Source of the DNA: an uncultured Clostridia bacterium
GTDB lineage: Bacteria; Bacillota; Clostridia; TANB77; CAG-508
NCBI GenBank assembly: GCA_944388805.1
Contig: CALXKE010000068.1
Location: forward strand, 1 to 38,913
Direction: 5' to 3'
DNA: 38,913 nt
Below are positions 1 through 5,691 of the stretch, piece by piece. Position 1 is the first letter of the stretch, and every line of letters starts with the position of its first letter. Position numbers and translations under genes: made by a program. The notes beneath the pieces were generated by a model. It had not been told where the DNA came from. It saw only the letters and a list, made by a program, of their open reading frames with translations, and ran no database searches.

Positions 1-13
1 TCCTGGTGCACCA
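1..13. repeat. attL: Probable attL core (13-bp direct repeat, left copy)
   Basis: TCCTGGTGCACCA occurs here and again as the last 13 bases of the window. An integrase gene lies next to the right copy, so the pair fits an attachment core duplicated by site-specific integration. The sequence ends in CCA and could be the 3' end of a tRNA gene (5' acceptor strand would be GCACCAG), but no tRNA body lies inside the window. The core could extend further outside the window. Confidence 0.75.
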
Positions 14-20
14 TTTTAAG

Positions 21-75
21 CTTATTTATCAGTATTTCTGTATATTTGATAATATCTGAAATGTTGATAAATAAG
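21..75. repeat. Inverted repeat just inside attL
   Basis: CTTATTTATCA at 21-31 is perfectly complementary to TGATAAATAAG at 65-75. Inner pairs (ATTTC/GAAAT, ATATT/AATAT) extend the hairpin. On the plus strand the distal arm is followed by TATTTTTTATTTT, so it could terminate transcription entering from the flanking host gene. It could also be a recombination-site structure. Confidence 0.5.
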
Positions 76-123
76 TATTTTTTATTTTATATTATTTCAC
101 AATATTTAAAAATATTTTTCCTA

Positions 124-147
124 TTGCATACTTTTTTGCATGATTTT
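124..147. promoter_or_regulatory. Candidate integrase arm-type sites, left arm
   Basis: TTGCAT (124-129) is followed by TTGCATGATTTT (136-147), spaced 12 bp. The same 12-mer lies near the right att copy at 38832-38843, also preceded by a partial copy. Paired direct repeats flanking the core on both phage arms are what arm-binding integrases use. The assignment is inference. Confidence 0.35.
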
Positions 148-294
148 TTATGAATAAAAAATACTATTAAATACATTCTTTCCTGCTATTCCATATATTT
201 TTATAATTGTTCTTTTAAATATTTTTACTATAATCCTTTCTTTCCAATTCAATTCTTTTTTTACTTCATTTAATACTACATCTTTCATATCCAT
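148..294 (-). CDS. Small hypothetical protein (48 aa)
   Basis: Reads MDMKDVVLNEVKKELN and then a basic, hydrophobic C-terminal half (KERIIVKIFKRTIIKIYG). AAGGAGA sits 6 bases before the ATG. It is a basic amphipathic peptide with no signal peptide. It lies downstream of the broken XRE regulator, and a near-copy of that gene's operator-like dyad is found about 45 bp upstream of this start, so the two may share control. I do not recognise a function. Similar short genes next to HTH regulators occur in Clostridia, but this is recollection and not a search result. Confidence 0.6.
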   Translation of the reverse strand: MDMKDVVLNEVKKELNWKERIIVKIFKRTIIKIYGIAGKNVFNSIFYS

Positions 295-338
295 ATCTCC
301 TTACATGTAACTTTAAGGTATAGATATAATAAACGTTG

Positions 339-352
339 TTCACTATGGTGGA
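339..352. promoter_or_regulatory. Operator-like dyad upstream of the 48-aa gene
   Basis: TTCACTATGGTGGA matches the dyad TCCACTATGGTGGA at 664-677 in 13 of 14 positions. On the minus strand it is followed by GTGAACA and then TATTATATC, an AT-rich -10-like stretch. The other copy has the same arrangement. It is probably the binding site of the adjacent XRE-type regulator, or of a host paralogue. Confidence 0.5.
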
Positions 353-408
353 TATTTTATGAAAGTGCCATTTTCTTTTACAAAAAATAAAATAGCACTA
401 AAATTGTG

Positions 409-610
409 CTATGGTATTACTTTATATAATTCTTCTATTTTTATATTTAATACTTGTGCTATTCTTACAGCCATCGATAAAGATGGCTCTTTTTCTCCTT
501 TTTCGATATAATTTAAATGTGATTTTGAAATTCCTGTCATTTTTGCTAATTGTTCTAAACTATATCCGTTCTTCTTTTCTAATTTGCCTTAGTAAAATCT
601 CTATTCTCAT
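409..610 (-). pseudogene. XRE-family HTH regulator, frameshifted
   Basis: A start at 608-610 with AAGGTGG upstream gives MRIEILLRQIRKE. Around 568-582 the frame is lost. The other frame then reads KKNGYSLEQLAKMTGIS, SHLNYIEKGEKEPSLSM and AVRIAQVLNIKIEELYKVIP to the stop at 409-411. Joined, they make a complete 66-residue single-domain Cro/CI-type HTH protein: helix 2 LEQLAKMTG, recognition helix SKSHLNYIEKG. The span of 202 nt needs one base removed to be in frame. It is either a truncated regulator or a sequencing indel. Operator-like dyads lie upstream of this gene and of the next one. Confidence 0.7.
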
Positions 611-663
611 ACATTTCCACCTTTGATTTAGTATGTCCAGATTTCTATATAACATACATTTTG

Positions 664-677
664 TCCACTATGGTGGA
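664..677. promoter_or_regulatory. Operator-like dyad upstream of the XRE gene
   Basis: TCCACTATGGTGGA has 5-bp inverted arms (TCCAC/GTGGA) around TATG. It lies about 55 bp upstream of the XRE start. On the minus strand it is followed by GTGGACA and TTATATAG. Together with the copy at 339-352 it suggests autoregulation and co-regulation of the two transcription units. Confidence 0.5.
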
Positions 678-772
678 AAAATACAATTTTCTTATATGAA
701 AATTTTTATCAACTCTAATTGATAATATGACATATTGGTTTGAATGTATTATATTCATTTTAATTAAAATAG

Positions 773-793
773 AAGAAGTCTATGCGACTTCTT
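773..793 (-). terminator. Terminator-like hairpin at the end of the 58-aa gene
   Basis: AAGAAGTC/GACTTCTT form a perfect 8-bp stem around a 5-nt loop that contains the stop codon. On the minus strand it is followed by CTATTTT, a short U-rich tail. Confidence 0.5.
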
Positions 794-956
794 TGGCTAT
801 CTTAATAATTTTCTTAAAACTTCTTGTTTGGCTTATGTATTTTAGACTTTCAGAATTTAATAATAGATAGTTCTTTAGTAACTCATTATATTGTTTTTCA
901 TTCTTTAGATCTAATCTTTTTATCATTTGTAGAGATTTTAAATATGCTTCTTTCAT
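780..956 (-). CDS. Small hypothetical protein (58 aa)
   Basis: Starts MKEAYLKSLQMIKRLDLKNE and is followed by a helical, Lys-rich tail. AAAAAGGGG lies 7 bases before the ATG, a strong ribosome binding site. It is predicted to be wholly helical, with no Cys and no membrane segment. It stands alone between the left-end regulator and the late-operon terminator, has its own terminator-like hairpin, and TATACT 5' of the RBS could be a -10. It is probably an accessory gene expressed separately from the late operon. Function unknown. Confidence 0.6.
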   Translation of the reverse strand: MKEAYLKSLQMIKRLDLKNEKQYNELLKNYLLLNSESLKYISQTRSFKKIIKIAKEVA

Positions 957-1108
957 ATTCGCACCCCTTTTTAGTATAACATATTATGTTTATTTTGTTT
1001 GTTGAAATTTGTCGAAAATATTGAAAAAACAGCTTACGACAATCGATTTTAAGACGTTTTCATTTTTAAGTAATATACTTACATACCTTAATTTTAGCCA
1101 TATAACGC

Positions 1109-1149
1109 AAAAAAAGAGCTAGACTAGAAATTAATCTAATCTAGCTCTT
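1109..1149 (-). terminator. Intrinsic terminator of the late operon
   Basis: Downstream of the amidase stop on the minus strand, AGAGCTAGATTAGA pairs with TCTAGTCTAGCTCT (14 bp, one mismatch) around a TTAATT loop and runs into TTTTTTT. It is the strongest terminator in the window and marks the end of the long right-to-left transcription unit. Confidence 0.9.
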
Positions 1150-1154
1150 GTATT

Positions 1155-1889
1155 TTATTTTACTCCACCTGTCCATTTTGCAAAACCTATTTTGTAATTA
1201 TTAGATCCATCTACTTTATATCTTACCATAGGTCTTCCATTAAATATTCCAAAACAATCACAACTTTCTCTAGGGTTTAAATATCCTATCTTTTTTGTCA
1301 AAGATGTATCTGCATAAATATTTTCTATTGTACTACCGTTTACATATGTTCTCACTAGTTCATCACTTCCTCCACTATAATCTTTATTATCTTCTATTGG
1401 CTTTGTTTGTAATCCTAATTGTTCTCTTATTTTATTTAGAAATCTTTCCCAACCTAAATCTAGTGTTCTATGTGGGCAATATTTATTACTGTAGTCTTGG
1501 TGTTTAGAAACTTTCTCTATTCCCCAACCATATTGTTTTAATAAATATGCTATATAACAAGCCGCTAAATTTTCAGCTTCATCGAAACGTTCTCCACCAG
1601 ATTTAGAATAACAAATTTCTATATTTATTTTATGGGCATTTCCACTTCCATATCTTCCATCACCTGCAGCATAGCAACTCCTATCAAATGGTAATCCTGT
1701 TACAACTCTTTCATTGTCTACTGCAGCATGAAAAGAAACTTTATTATTATTCCCCAACATATAAGAAATTTCTGACATAGCTGGTGCATCATTTGCTGTA
1801 TTGTGTACGCAAATTCCATCTTTACTTGTTATGTCTGGACATTTTATAGAATACTTGGATGTTGGGCATATTACATTAGTTATTTGCAT
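1155..1889 (-). CDS. N-acetylmuramoyl-L-alanine amidase (endolysin)
   Basis: The phage lysin that cleaves the amide bond between muramic acid and the stem peptide. Residues about 22-155 form an Amidase_2 (PGRP-like) domain. H29 in CVHNT, H130 in SKHQDYS and C138/H140 in KYCPHR fit the zinc ligands, and E91 in INIEICYS is a candidate catalytic residue. A linker follows, then a C-terminal SH3-like wall-binding region (about 178-244). There is no signal peptide, so export depends on the holin next door. The ATG at 1889 was chosen because AGGTGA lies 5 bases upstream. Earlier in-frame starts (TTG 1919, ATG 1907) lack a good site and would overlap the upstream 40-aa gene further. It is the last gene of the late operon. 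Confidence 0.93.
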   Translation of the reverse strand: MQITNVICPTSKYSIKCPDITSKDGICVHNTANDAPAMSEISYMLGNNNKVSFHAAVDNERVVTGLPFDRSCYAAGDGRYGSGNAHKINIEICYSKSGGERFDEAENLAACYIAYLLKQYGWGIEKVSKHQDYSNKYCPHRTLDLGWERFLNKIREQLGLQTKPIEDNKDYSGGSDELVRTYVNGSTIENIYADTSLTKKIGYLNPRESCDCFGIFNGRPMVRYKVDGSNNYKIGFAKWTGGVK

Positions 1890-1998
1890 TGTCTTCACCT
1901 GCCTCATACTCAACTTCAAATGTATTTTCTGCTATATTTTTCTGATACAATTCTTCAGAAAACTCTACTGTTTCTTCAAAAATATTATCTTCTTCCAT
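1876..1998 (-). CDS. Small acidic protein between holin and amidase (40 aa)
   Basis: Begins MEEDNIFEETVEFSEELYQK and ends EYEAGEDNANN, about one third Asp/Glu. AAGGAGG sits 6 bases before the ATG. Its stop overlaps the amidase start by 14 nt, which fits translational coupling, and it begins 2 bp after the holin gene. No membrane segment, so it is not a holin itself. It may modulate the lysis proteins, but I do not recognise the family. Confidence 0.6.
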   Translation of the reverse strand: MEEDNIFEETVEFSEELYQKNIAENTFEVEYEAGEDNANN

Positions 1999-1999
1999 T

Positions 2000-2254
2000 T
2001 TATTCCTCCTTGTTCTTAATATTAATTAAATCTGCTACACCACCAGCTCCCATACAAGCTACAATACATAACACTATTGCTTGTAAAAAGTCTGGTTCAA
2101 TTCCTGTAAAATAACATACAACTGCACTTATAACTCCAATTGCAACATTTTGTATTGGTATATATTTATTAGGTATGCTATCTACAAACATCTTTGTTAT
2201 AGCCCCAAATATGTAAGCAATTATTGCTATTATTATCACATAAGTTATTTCCAT
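2000..2254 (-). CDS. Phage holin
   Basis: An 84-residue membrane protein: a hydrophobic N-terminal helix (ITYVIIIAIIAYIFGAI), a segment around VAIGVISAVVCYFTGIE, a third around AIVLCIVACMGAGGVADLI, and a charged KNKEE tail. It resembles the short Gram-positive holins with conserved IPIxNxxxGxIS and GxGGxxDLI-like motifs (Hol44 type, by recollection). It lies between the XhlA-like gene and the amidase, the usual lysis cassette, and would form membrane lesions that release the signal-less endolysin. Confidence 0.8.
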   Translation of the reverse strand: MEITYVIIIAIIAYIFGAITKMFVDSIPNKYIPIQNVAIGVISAVVCYFTGIEPDFLQAIVLCIVACMGAGGVADLINIKNKEE

Positions 2255-2272
2255 AGCTTATCCCTCCCTTCA

Positions 2273-2695
2273 TCAATTTAATCCAAAATATAAAGCTACA
2301 ATTCCAAGAACAGTAGCAATTAACCAAGATATTATTTGTTTCTTTGATGTTCTAAATTGTTCAGCATCTTTGCCAACTGTTTCTTGTTCAAGTTTAGAAT
2401 CTAACTTTTCATATTTTCTTTCTAGTTCGTTATATTTTTCTTTTAACATTTCAGTTTCTTTACTGTTTGCTGTATTACTTCTCATTATTGCTTCTTTAAA
2501 GTTTATACTTGTTGTTTTTAAATCTTCTGCAATATTTTTAATTTGTTCTACTGTTACAGAAAGAGACTTGTCTACATTATTTAAAATTCTTTCGTTTTCA
2601 TCTAATCTTCCTTCTACTTCATCTATTCTTTTTGTATTTGACTTACTTCTTTCTTCTACTGCTACAAGTCTTTCTAAAAATTGATTTTCTTGCAT
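2273..2695 (-). CDS. XhlA-like lysis-associated protein (coiled coil plus C-terminal membrane anchor)
   Basis: 140 residues. Residues 1-110 are a heptad-rich coiled coil (VAVEERSKSNTKRIDEVEGR, then NELERKYEKLDSKLEQE). A single C-terminal membrane helix, ISWLIATVLGIVALYFGLN, follows. This is the layout of haemolysin XhlA-type proteins, which lie beside holin and amidase in Bacillus and Clostridium phages, though XhlA itself is shorter (around 90 residues). It is the first gene of the lysis cassette after a terminator-like hairpin. Role inferred from topology and position. Confidence 0.7.
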   Translation of the reverse strand: MQENQFLERLVAVEERSKSNTKRIDEVEGRLDENERILNNVDKSLSVTVEQIKNIAEDLKTTSINFKEAIMRSNTANSKETEMLKEKYNELERKYEKLDSKLEQETVGKDAEQFRTSKKQIISWLIATVLGIVALYFGLN

Positions 2696-2717
2696 TTTTT
2701 CCTCCTATAGACAGTCC

Positions 2718-2749
2718 AAAAAAAATAATAGCAACATGTATGCTATTAT
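2718..2749 (-). terminator. Intrinsic terminator between fibre genes and lysis cassette
   Basis: On the minus strand ATAATAGCA and TGCTATTAT form a perfect 9-bp stem with a 7-nt loop, followed directly by eight Ts. Partial termination here would lower or delay expression of the lysis genes. A 24-codon hydrophobic reading frame (2705-2779) overlaps the hairpin; I consider the terminator the better explanation. Confidence 0.75.
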
Positions 2750-2790
2750 CTTTAATATTATTTTTAAAATTTTTTTCATTTTAAACCTCT

Positions 2791-3375
2791 TTAACTATCG
2801 GCAAAAAAATCCATTTGATTTAATTGATTTTCTATTGTTTGTGTCGACATTCCTTGATTTATCAATTCAGTAACATCTACTAACATCGGTTCTTTTAAAT
2901 ATGCTTTCGCATTTTCATCAGAAAATGTTGCTCGCATATTGTAAAATAATCTGTATTGTGTAGTTACTTTAGAAACTGTAGATAAAGTTACTTCTTCTGG
3001 ACCATATTGACTATACGTATTTGTTATGTTTGGAGAATTTAATTGTTGCTCCCATTGATAAAATACATTTTCACTTCCTTTAAATGTAACTCTCTGATAG
3101 TAATAGTGGTCTGGAATTAAATCTTCTGTAAATTGTACAATCATAGAAGTTCTATTGTTAGTGGAATCCATTTTTGTCCATGAAACCCATCCATTCTCTA
3201 TATTTTGAACAACCATATTTACAAACTTTTTGAATCCTTCTGTACCATATCTAAAATCAGCATTATATATAATATTTTTCAAAAGAACACTTGATTGTTT
3301 TTTATATACAATTTTATTGTTTAATTTAGCTTCATCAATTTCTTTTCCATTAACCTTCATTTCGCTAACTTTCAT
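2791..3375 (-). CDS. Phage tail/fibre accessory protein, unassigned (194 aa)
   Basis: The N-terminus (MKVSEMKVNGKEIDEAKLNN, then KIVYKK) is the short beta motif often found at the start of clostridial phage structural proteins. The rest is rich in aromatic and beta-prone residues (DHYYYQRVTFKGSENVFYQW), like a carbohydrate-binding or fibre-tip domain. ATG 3375 is preferred to TTG 3381 because AGGTG lies 7 bases upstream. It overlaps the preceding gene by 11 nt and is the last fibre-cluster gene. Role in host recognition is inference. Confidence 0.55.
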   Translation of the reverse strand: MKVSEMKVNGKEIDEAKLNNKIVYKKQSSVLLKNIIYNADFRYGTEGFKKFVNMVVQNIENGWVSWTKMDSTNNRTSMIVQFTEDLIPDHYYYQRVTFKGSENVFYQWEQQLNSPNITNTYSQYGPEEVTLSTVSKVTTQYRLFYNMRATFSDENAKAYLKEPMLVDVTELINQGMSTQTIENQLNQMDFFADS

Positions 3376-3538
3376 CTTCAATCACCTTTAAATATAAAAC
3401 TCCTTGCTCTTCTACAGAAGGGTATTCATCTACTATTTCGATACGTCTGATTTCATCAGCTTTGACAACTTTAGAAGAGACTTTGTCTCTAATATAAGAA
3501 AGTTTTTCTTTACTTATATATGTTTTTTTATCTGCCAT
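3365..3538 (-). CDS. Small fibre-cluster protein (57 aa)
   Basis: Begins MADKKTYISKEKLSYIRDKV and ends with a YPSVEEQGVLYLKVIE segment. The latter resembles the short beta motif (P-x-x-G-x-LYLV) common in phage fibre and baseplate proteins. ATG 3538 has TTAGGAGG 6 bases upstream, whereas the longer in-frame start has none. Its N-terminus resembles that of the next gene upstream (MAEEKKYLDNDGLLYLKTTL), suggesting related modules. Probably a fibre component; exact role unknown. Confidence 0.55.
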   Translation of the reverse strand: MADKKTYISKEKLSYIRDKVSSKVVKADEIRRIEIVDEYPSVEEQGVLYLKVIEDES

Positions 3539-3548
3539 AATTTGCCTC

Positions 3549-4097
3549 CTAAAAATCTGCAAATATTTCATCTATTTCTTGGTTTGTAATTTCAACAAGG
3601 TCTCCTTCTTGCACATAATTAGTTAAATCTACAGCTGTTGTTCCTACTTTTTCTGGTTTTCCATTTATTACAAGATATTCATCGTAGATGTTATCTCCAG
3701 AGCCACTATTTGCTATTAAATAAATAATATTTGCATCTGTCATTTCTGTTGTACTTTCAACGATTTCTTTTTTATTTATATTTGCTAATTGTTGAGTTAC
3801 ATATGTCTTTGTAGCCATATCTGTTGTTGCTGTTGCTATTGCAGAATTAACATCTTCAGTTTCTGCATAAACAGATAAATCTGGCTTGTTTGTTAAATCA
3901 TTATAGTCCCCTGTAAAAGAACTATCTCCTGCATTATTTATTTTTTCTACTAAATCGTCTGTTAAATCATTATGACTTAATCCCATTCCTTCAACTTTAT
4001 CTACTTTTGTATTTACTTTTGCATCTACCTTAGTTTTAAGTGTAGTCTTTAAATATAAAAGACCATCATTGTCCAAATATTTCTTTTCCTCAGCCAT
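3549..4097 (-). CDS. Tail fibre-like protein (182 aa)
   Basis: The N-terminal helix (KYLDNDGLLYLKTTLKTKV) is followed by Ala/Thr-rich coiled-coil-like repeats. The motif TGDYNDLTNKPDLSVY is typical of phage fibres and head fibres in Firmicutes. It ends EITNQEIDEIFADF, nearly the same as the end of the next upstream gene (RITNSDIENIFSDF). ATG 4097 follows AGGAGG. Likely a trimeric fibre or adhesin-adaptor component. Confidence 0.6.
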   Translation of the reverse strand: MAEEKKYLDNDGLLYLKTTLKTKVDAKVNTKVDKVEGMGLSHNDLTDDLVEKINNAGDSSFTGDYNDLTNKPDLSVYAETEDVNSAIATATTDMATKTYVTQQLANINKKEIVESTTEMTDANIIYLIANSGSGDNIYDEYLVINGKPEKVGTTAVDLTNYVQEGDLVEITNQEIDEIFADF

Positions 4098-4109
4098 TTT
4101 TTAATCCTC

Positions 4110-4334
4110 CTAAAAATCACTAAATATATTCTCTATATCAGAGTTTGTTATTCTTTTCATTTCATCTTGCAATTTTAAATCTTTACTAGTCTTATTATCT
4201 TTTAATTCAACATTGTTTATTTTTGGTTTATTATTCAAGTAATTATAATTATCTGTTCCTCCTGTTGCTCCTTCTTCAAATGTCACTATTTCTTCTATAT
4301 CATCACTTTCTATTACTACTAATTCTTCTTCCAT
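4110..4334 (-). CDS. Short fibre-associated protein (74 aa)
   Basis: Begins MEEELVVIESDDIEEIVTFE and contains NYNYLNNKPKINNVEL, a short form of the fibre motif in its neighbour. It ends RITNSDIENIFSDF, a C-terminal module shared with the 182-aa protein downstream. ATG 4334 has GAGGTG 4 bases upstream; its start lies 1 bp from the stop of the upstream gene. It looks like a truncated paralogue of the neighbouring fibre. Confidence 0.55.
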   Translation of the reverse strand: MEEELVVIESDDIEEIVTFEEGATGGTDNYNYLNNKPKINNVELKDNKTSKDLKLQDEMKRITNSDIENIFSDF

Positions 4335-4335
4335 G

Positions 4336-4680
4336 TTACACCTCGTTTTCTGCAAAAGTCACTTCGCTTTCTACTTTGAAAGTTCCTTTTTCAATTGTTT
4401 TTACTGTGTCTCCTTTTATTACTTCAATGTCAAAAACATAGTCTCCATAATCTAGCTCGTCCGTATCAGAAGGATTTATTGTGAAATAGTAATAGTTGTC
4501 GTCTTCTCTATAGATAATATCTGTATCCAGTCTTTTCTGGAACAAATAATCTTTTGAATAATATCCTGTTTTTACTGTAAAAAATATTTTGTCTGGTTTT
4601 TCTGTTATGACTTCATTATTTGTAGTTCTTCTTTGAAATTTAAAACTTTTTGTATCTCCTCTAATTATTTCTATATTCAT
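4336..4680 (-). CDS. Small baseplate/fibre-associated beta-rich protein (114 aa)
   Basis: Pattern IIRGDTKSFKFQR, then FFTVK, FQKRL, DNYYYFTINPSDTDELDYGD, YVFDIEV and KGTFKVESEVTF. This resembles a frequent uncharacterised Gram-positive phage protein encoded beside baseplate and fibre genes, probably an Ig-like beta sandwich. Membership is judged by eye. It lies between the 316-aa receptor-binding candidate and the short fibre genes. Confidence 0.6.
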   Translation of the reverse strand: MNIEIIRGDTKSFKFQRRTTNNEVITEKPDKIFFTVKTGYYSKDYLFQKRLDTDIIYREDDNYYYFTINPSDTDELDYGDYVFDIEVIKGDTVKTIEKGTFKVESEVTFAENEV

Positions 4681-4692
4681 AATTTTCTCCTT

Positions 4693-5643
4693 TTATTTAG
4701 CAATATATGTTACCATTTGTGCTATCTGATTTGGTGTAGCTACATTACTATATGCATAAGATATATATATATTTCCATTACTATTACATTGTATAGAAAA
4801 TCTTTGTCCATAAGCAGAACTAAGCATTACAATAAAATTTTCTAATGGTCCATTTTCTTCACCTAATTGTCCAAGTATAATACTTTGTTGACCTTGACTT
4901 ATTTGCTTAGCTAAAGTCGTTGTATATAATGTTACTGTAATTACTTTTCCACATTTGTAAGCTCTTACCCTTATATTGTATTCTGTATTTGTCGTGTCTA
5001 AAATTTTTATAGTTTTTGGCGAAATAGAATTGTACCCTTCATTCTCTTTTACTAATATATCGTTTTCTACAGGTGCTTCATATTCTGTTGCACTATCTCC
5101 AATTTCTACTTGTAATTCTTCTAAAGCTAAATTTTGTACTTCTTCTGTTACTGTAGCTACATTTCCTGCAGCCACTCCTATGAACAAATAATTAGCTTCT
5201 AATGTTGTTTCTATTGTAACCTGTTTTCCGTTTGCACTATCTGAAACAATAGAATCTATTATAGTTGCATTAGCCGCTGGATATACATTAGTAGTAAATG
5301 CAATTAACGATAAATTAGAATTGTCTGCTTTCCCTTTTTTTCTTGAAATAGTATAAGTGTTTTCTCCACGTATCGGAACTACTACATACCAGCCAGATCC
5401 ATTGTTTCCAACAACTCCACTAGAACTCCAAAGTCCATTCATTACTTCTTGCTCTCGATAAAGATTTTTACTATGTTGTATCCAAACTTTTTTTCTATTG
5501 TTTTCTGTAGGTTCTGTTGAACTTACTACTACACCAGAATCTTTTGTATCAGCTTTAATCAATTTTTGCATTTGATTTAAAGTTACGTCACTTATATACG
5601 GTGCTTCTCCATTTTTAAAATTTATATAAACATCTTCCTCCAC
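4693..5643 (-). CDS. Probable receptor-binding/tail fibre protein (316 aa)
   Basis: The middle part contains ALEELQVEIGDSATEYEAPV, a signature found at the end of carbohydrate-binding-like modules in phage fibre proteins. It is preceded by a beta-sandwich-like region (about residues 75-180: WYVVVPIRGENTYTISRKKG, ANYLFIGVAAGNVATV). The C-terminal 95 residues are another beta-rich module (YNIRVRAYKCGKVITVTLY). It lies immediately downstream of the large tail protein. A surface-carbohydrate binding role is inferred from architecture. Confidence 0.6.
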   Translation of the reverse strand: MEEDVYINFKNGEAPYISDVTLNQMQKLIKADTKDSGVVVSSTEPTENNRKKVWIQHSKNLYREQEVMNGLWSSSGVVGNNGSGWYVVVPIRGENTYTISRKKGKADNSNLSLIAFTTNVYPAANATIIDSIVSDSANGKQVTIETTLEANYLFIGVAAGNVATVTEEVQNLALEELQVEIGDSATEYEAPVENDILVKENEGYNSISPKTIKILDTTNTEYNIRVRAYKCGKVITVTLYTTTLAKQISQGQQSIILGQLGEENGPLENFIVMLSSAYGQRFSIQCNSNGNIYISYAYSNVATPNQIAQMVTYIAK

Positions 5644-5691
5644 TTTCTCACCTCATTCTTATAAAATATAAAAACCATAAAATAAAAAAAA

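Noticed and set aside
411-626. 71-codon plus-strand frame at the left end
   Set aside because: Antisense to the XRE regulator; the minus strand gives a recognisable HTH protein with RBS.
2705-2779. 24-codon hydrophobic minus-strand frame with a possible RBS
   Set aside because: It overlaps a textbook terminator (9-bp stem plus eight Ts). The coding reading is likely accidental, though not excluded.
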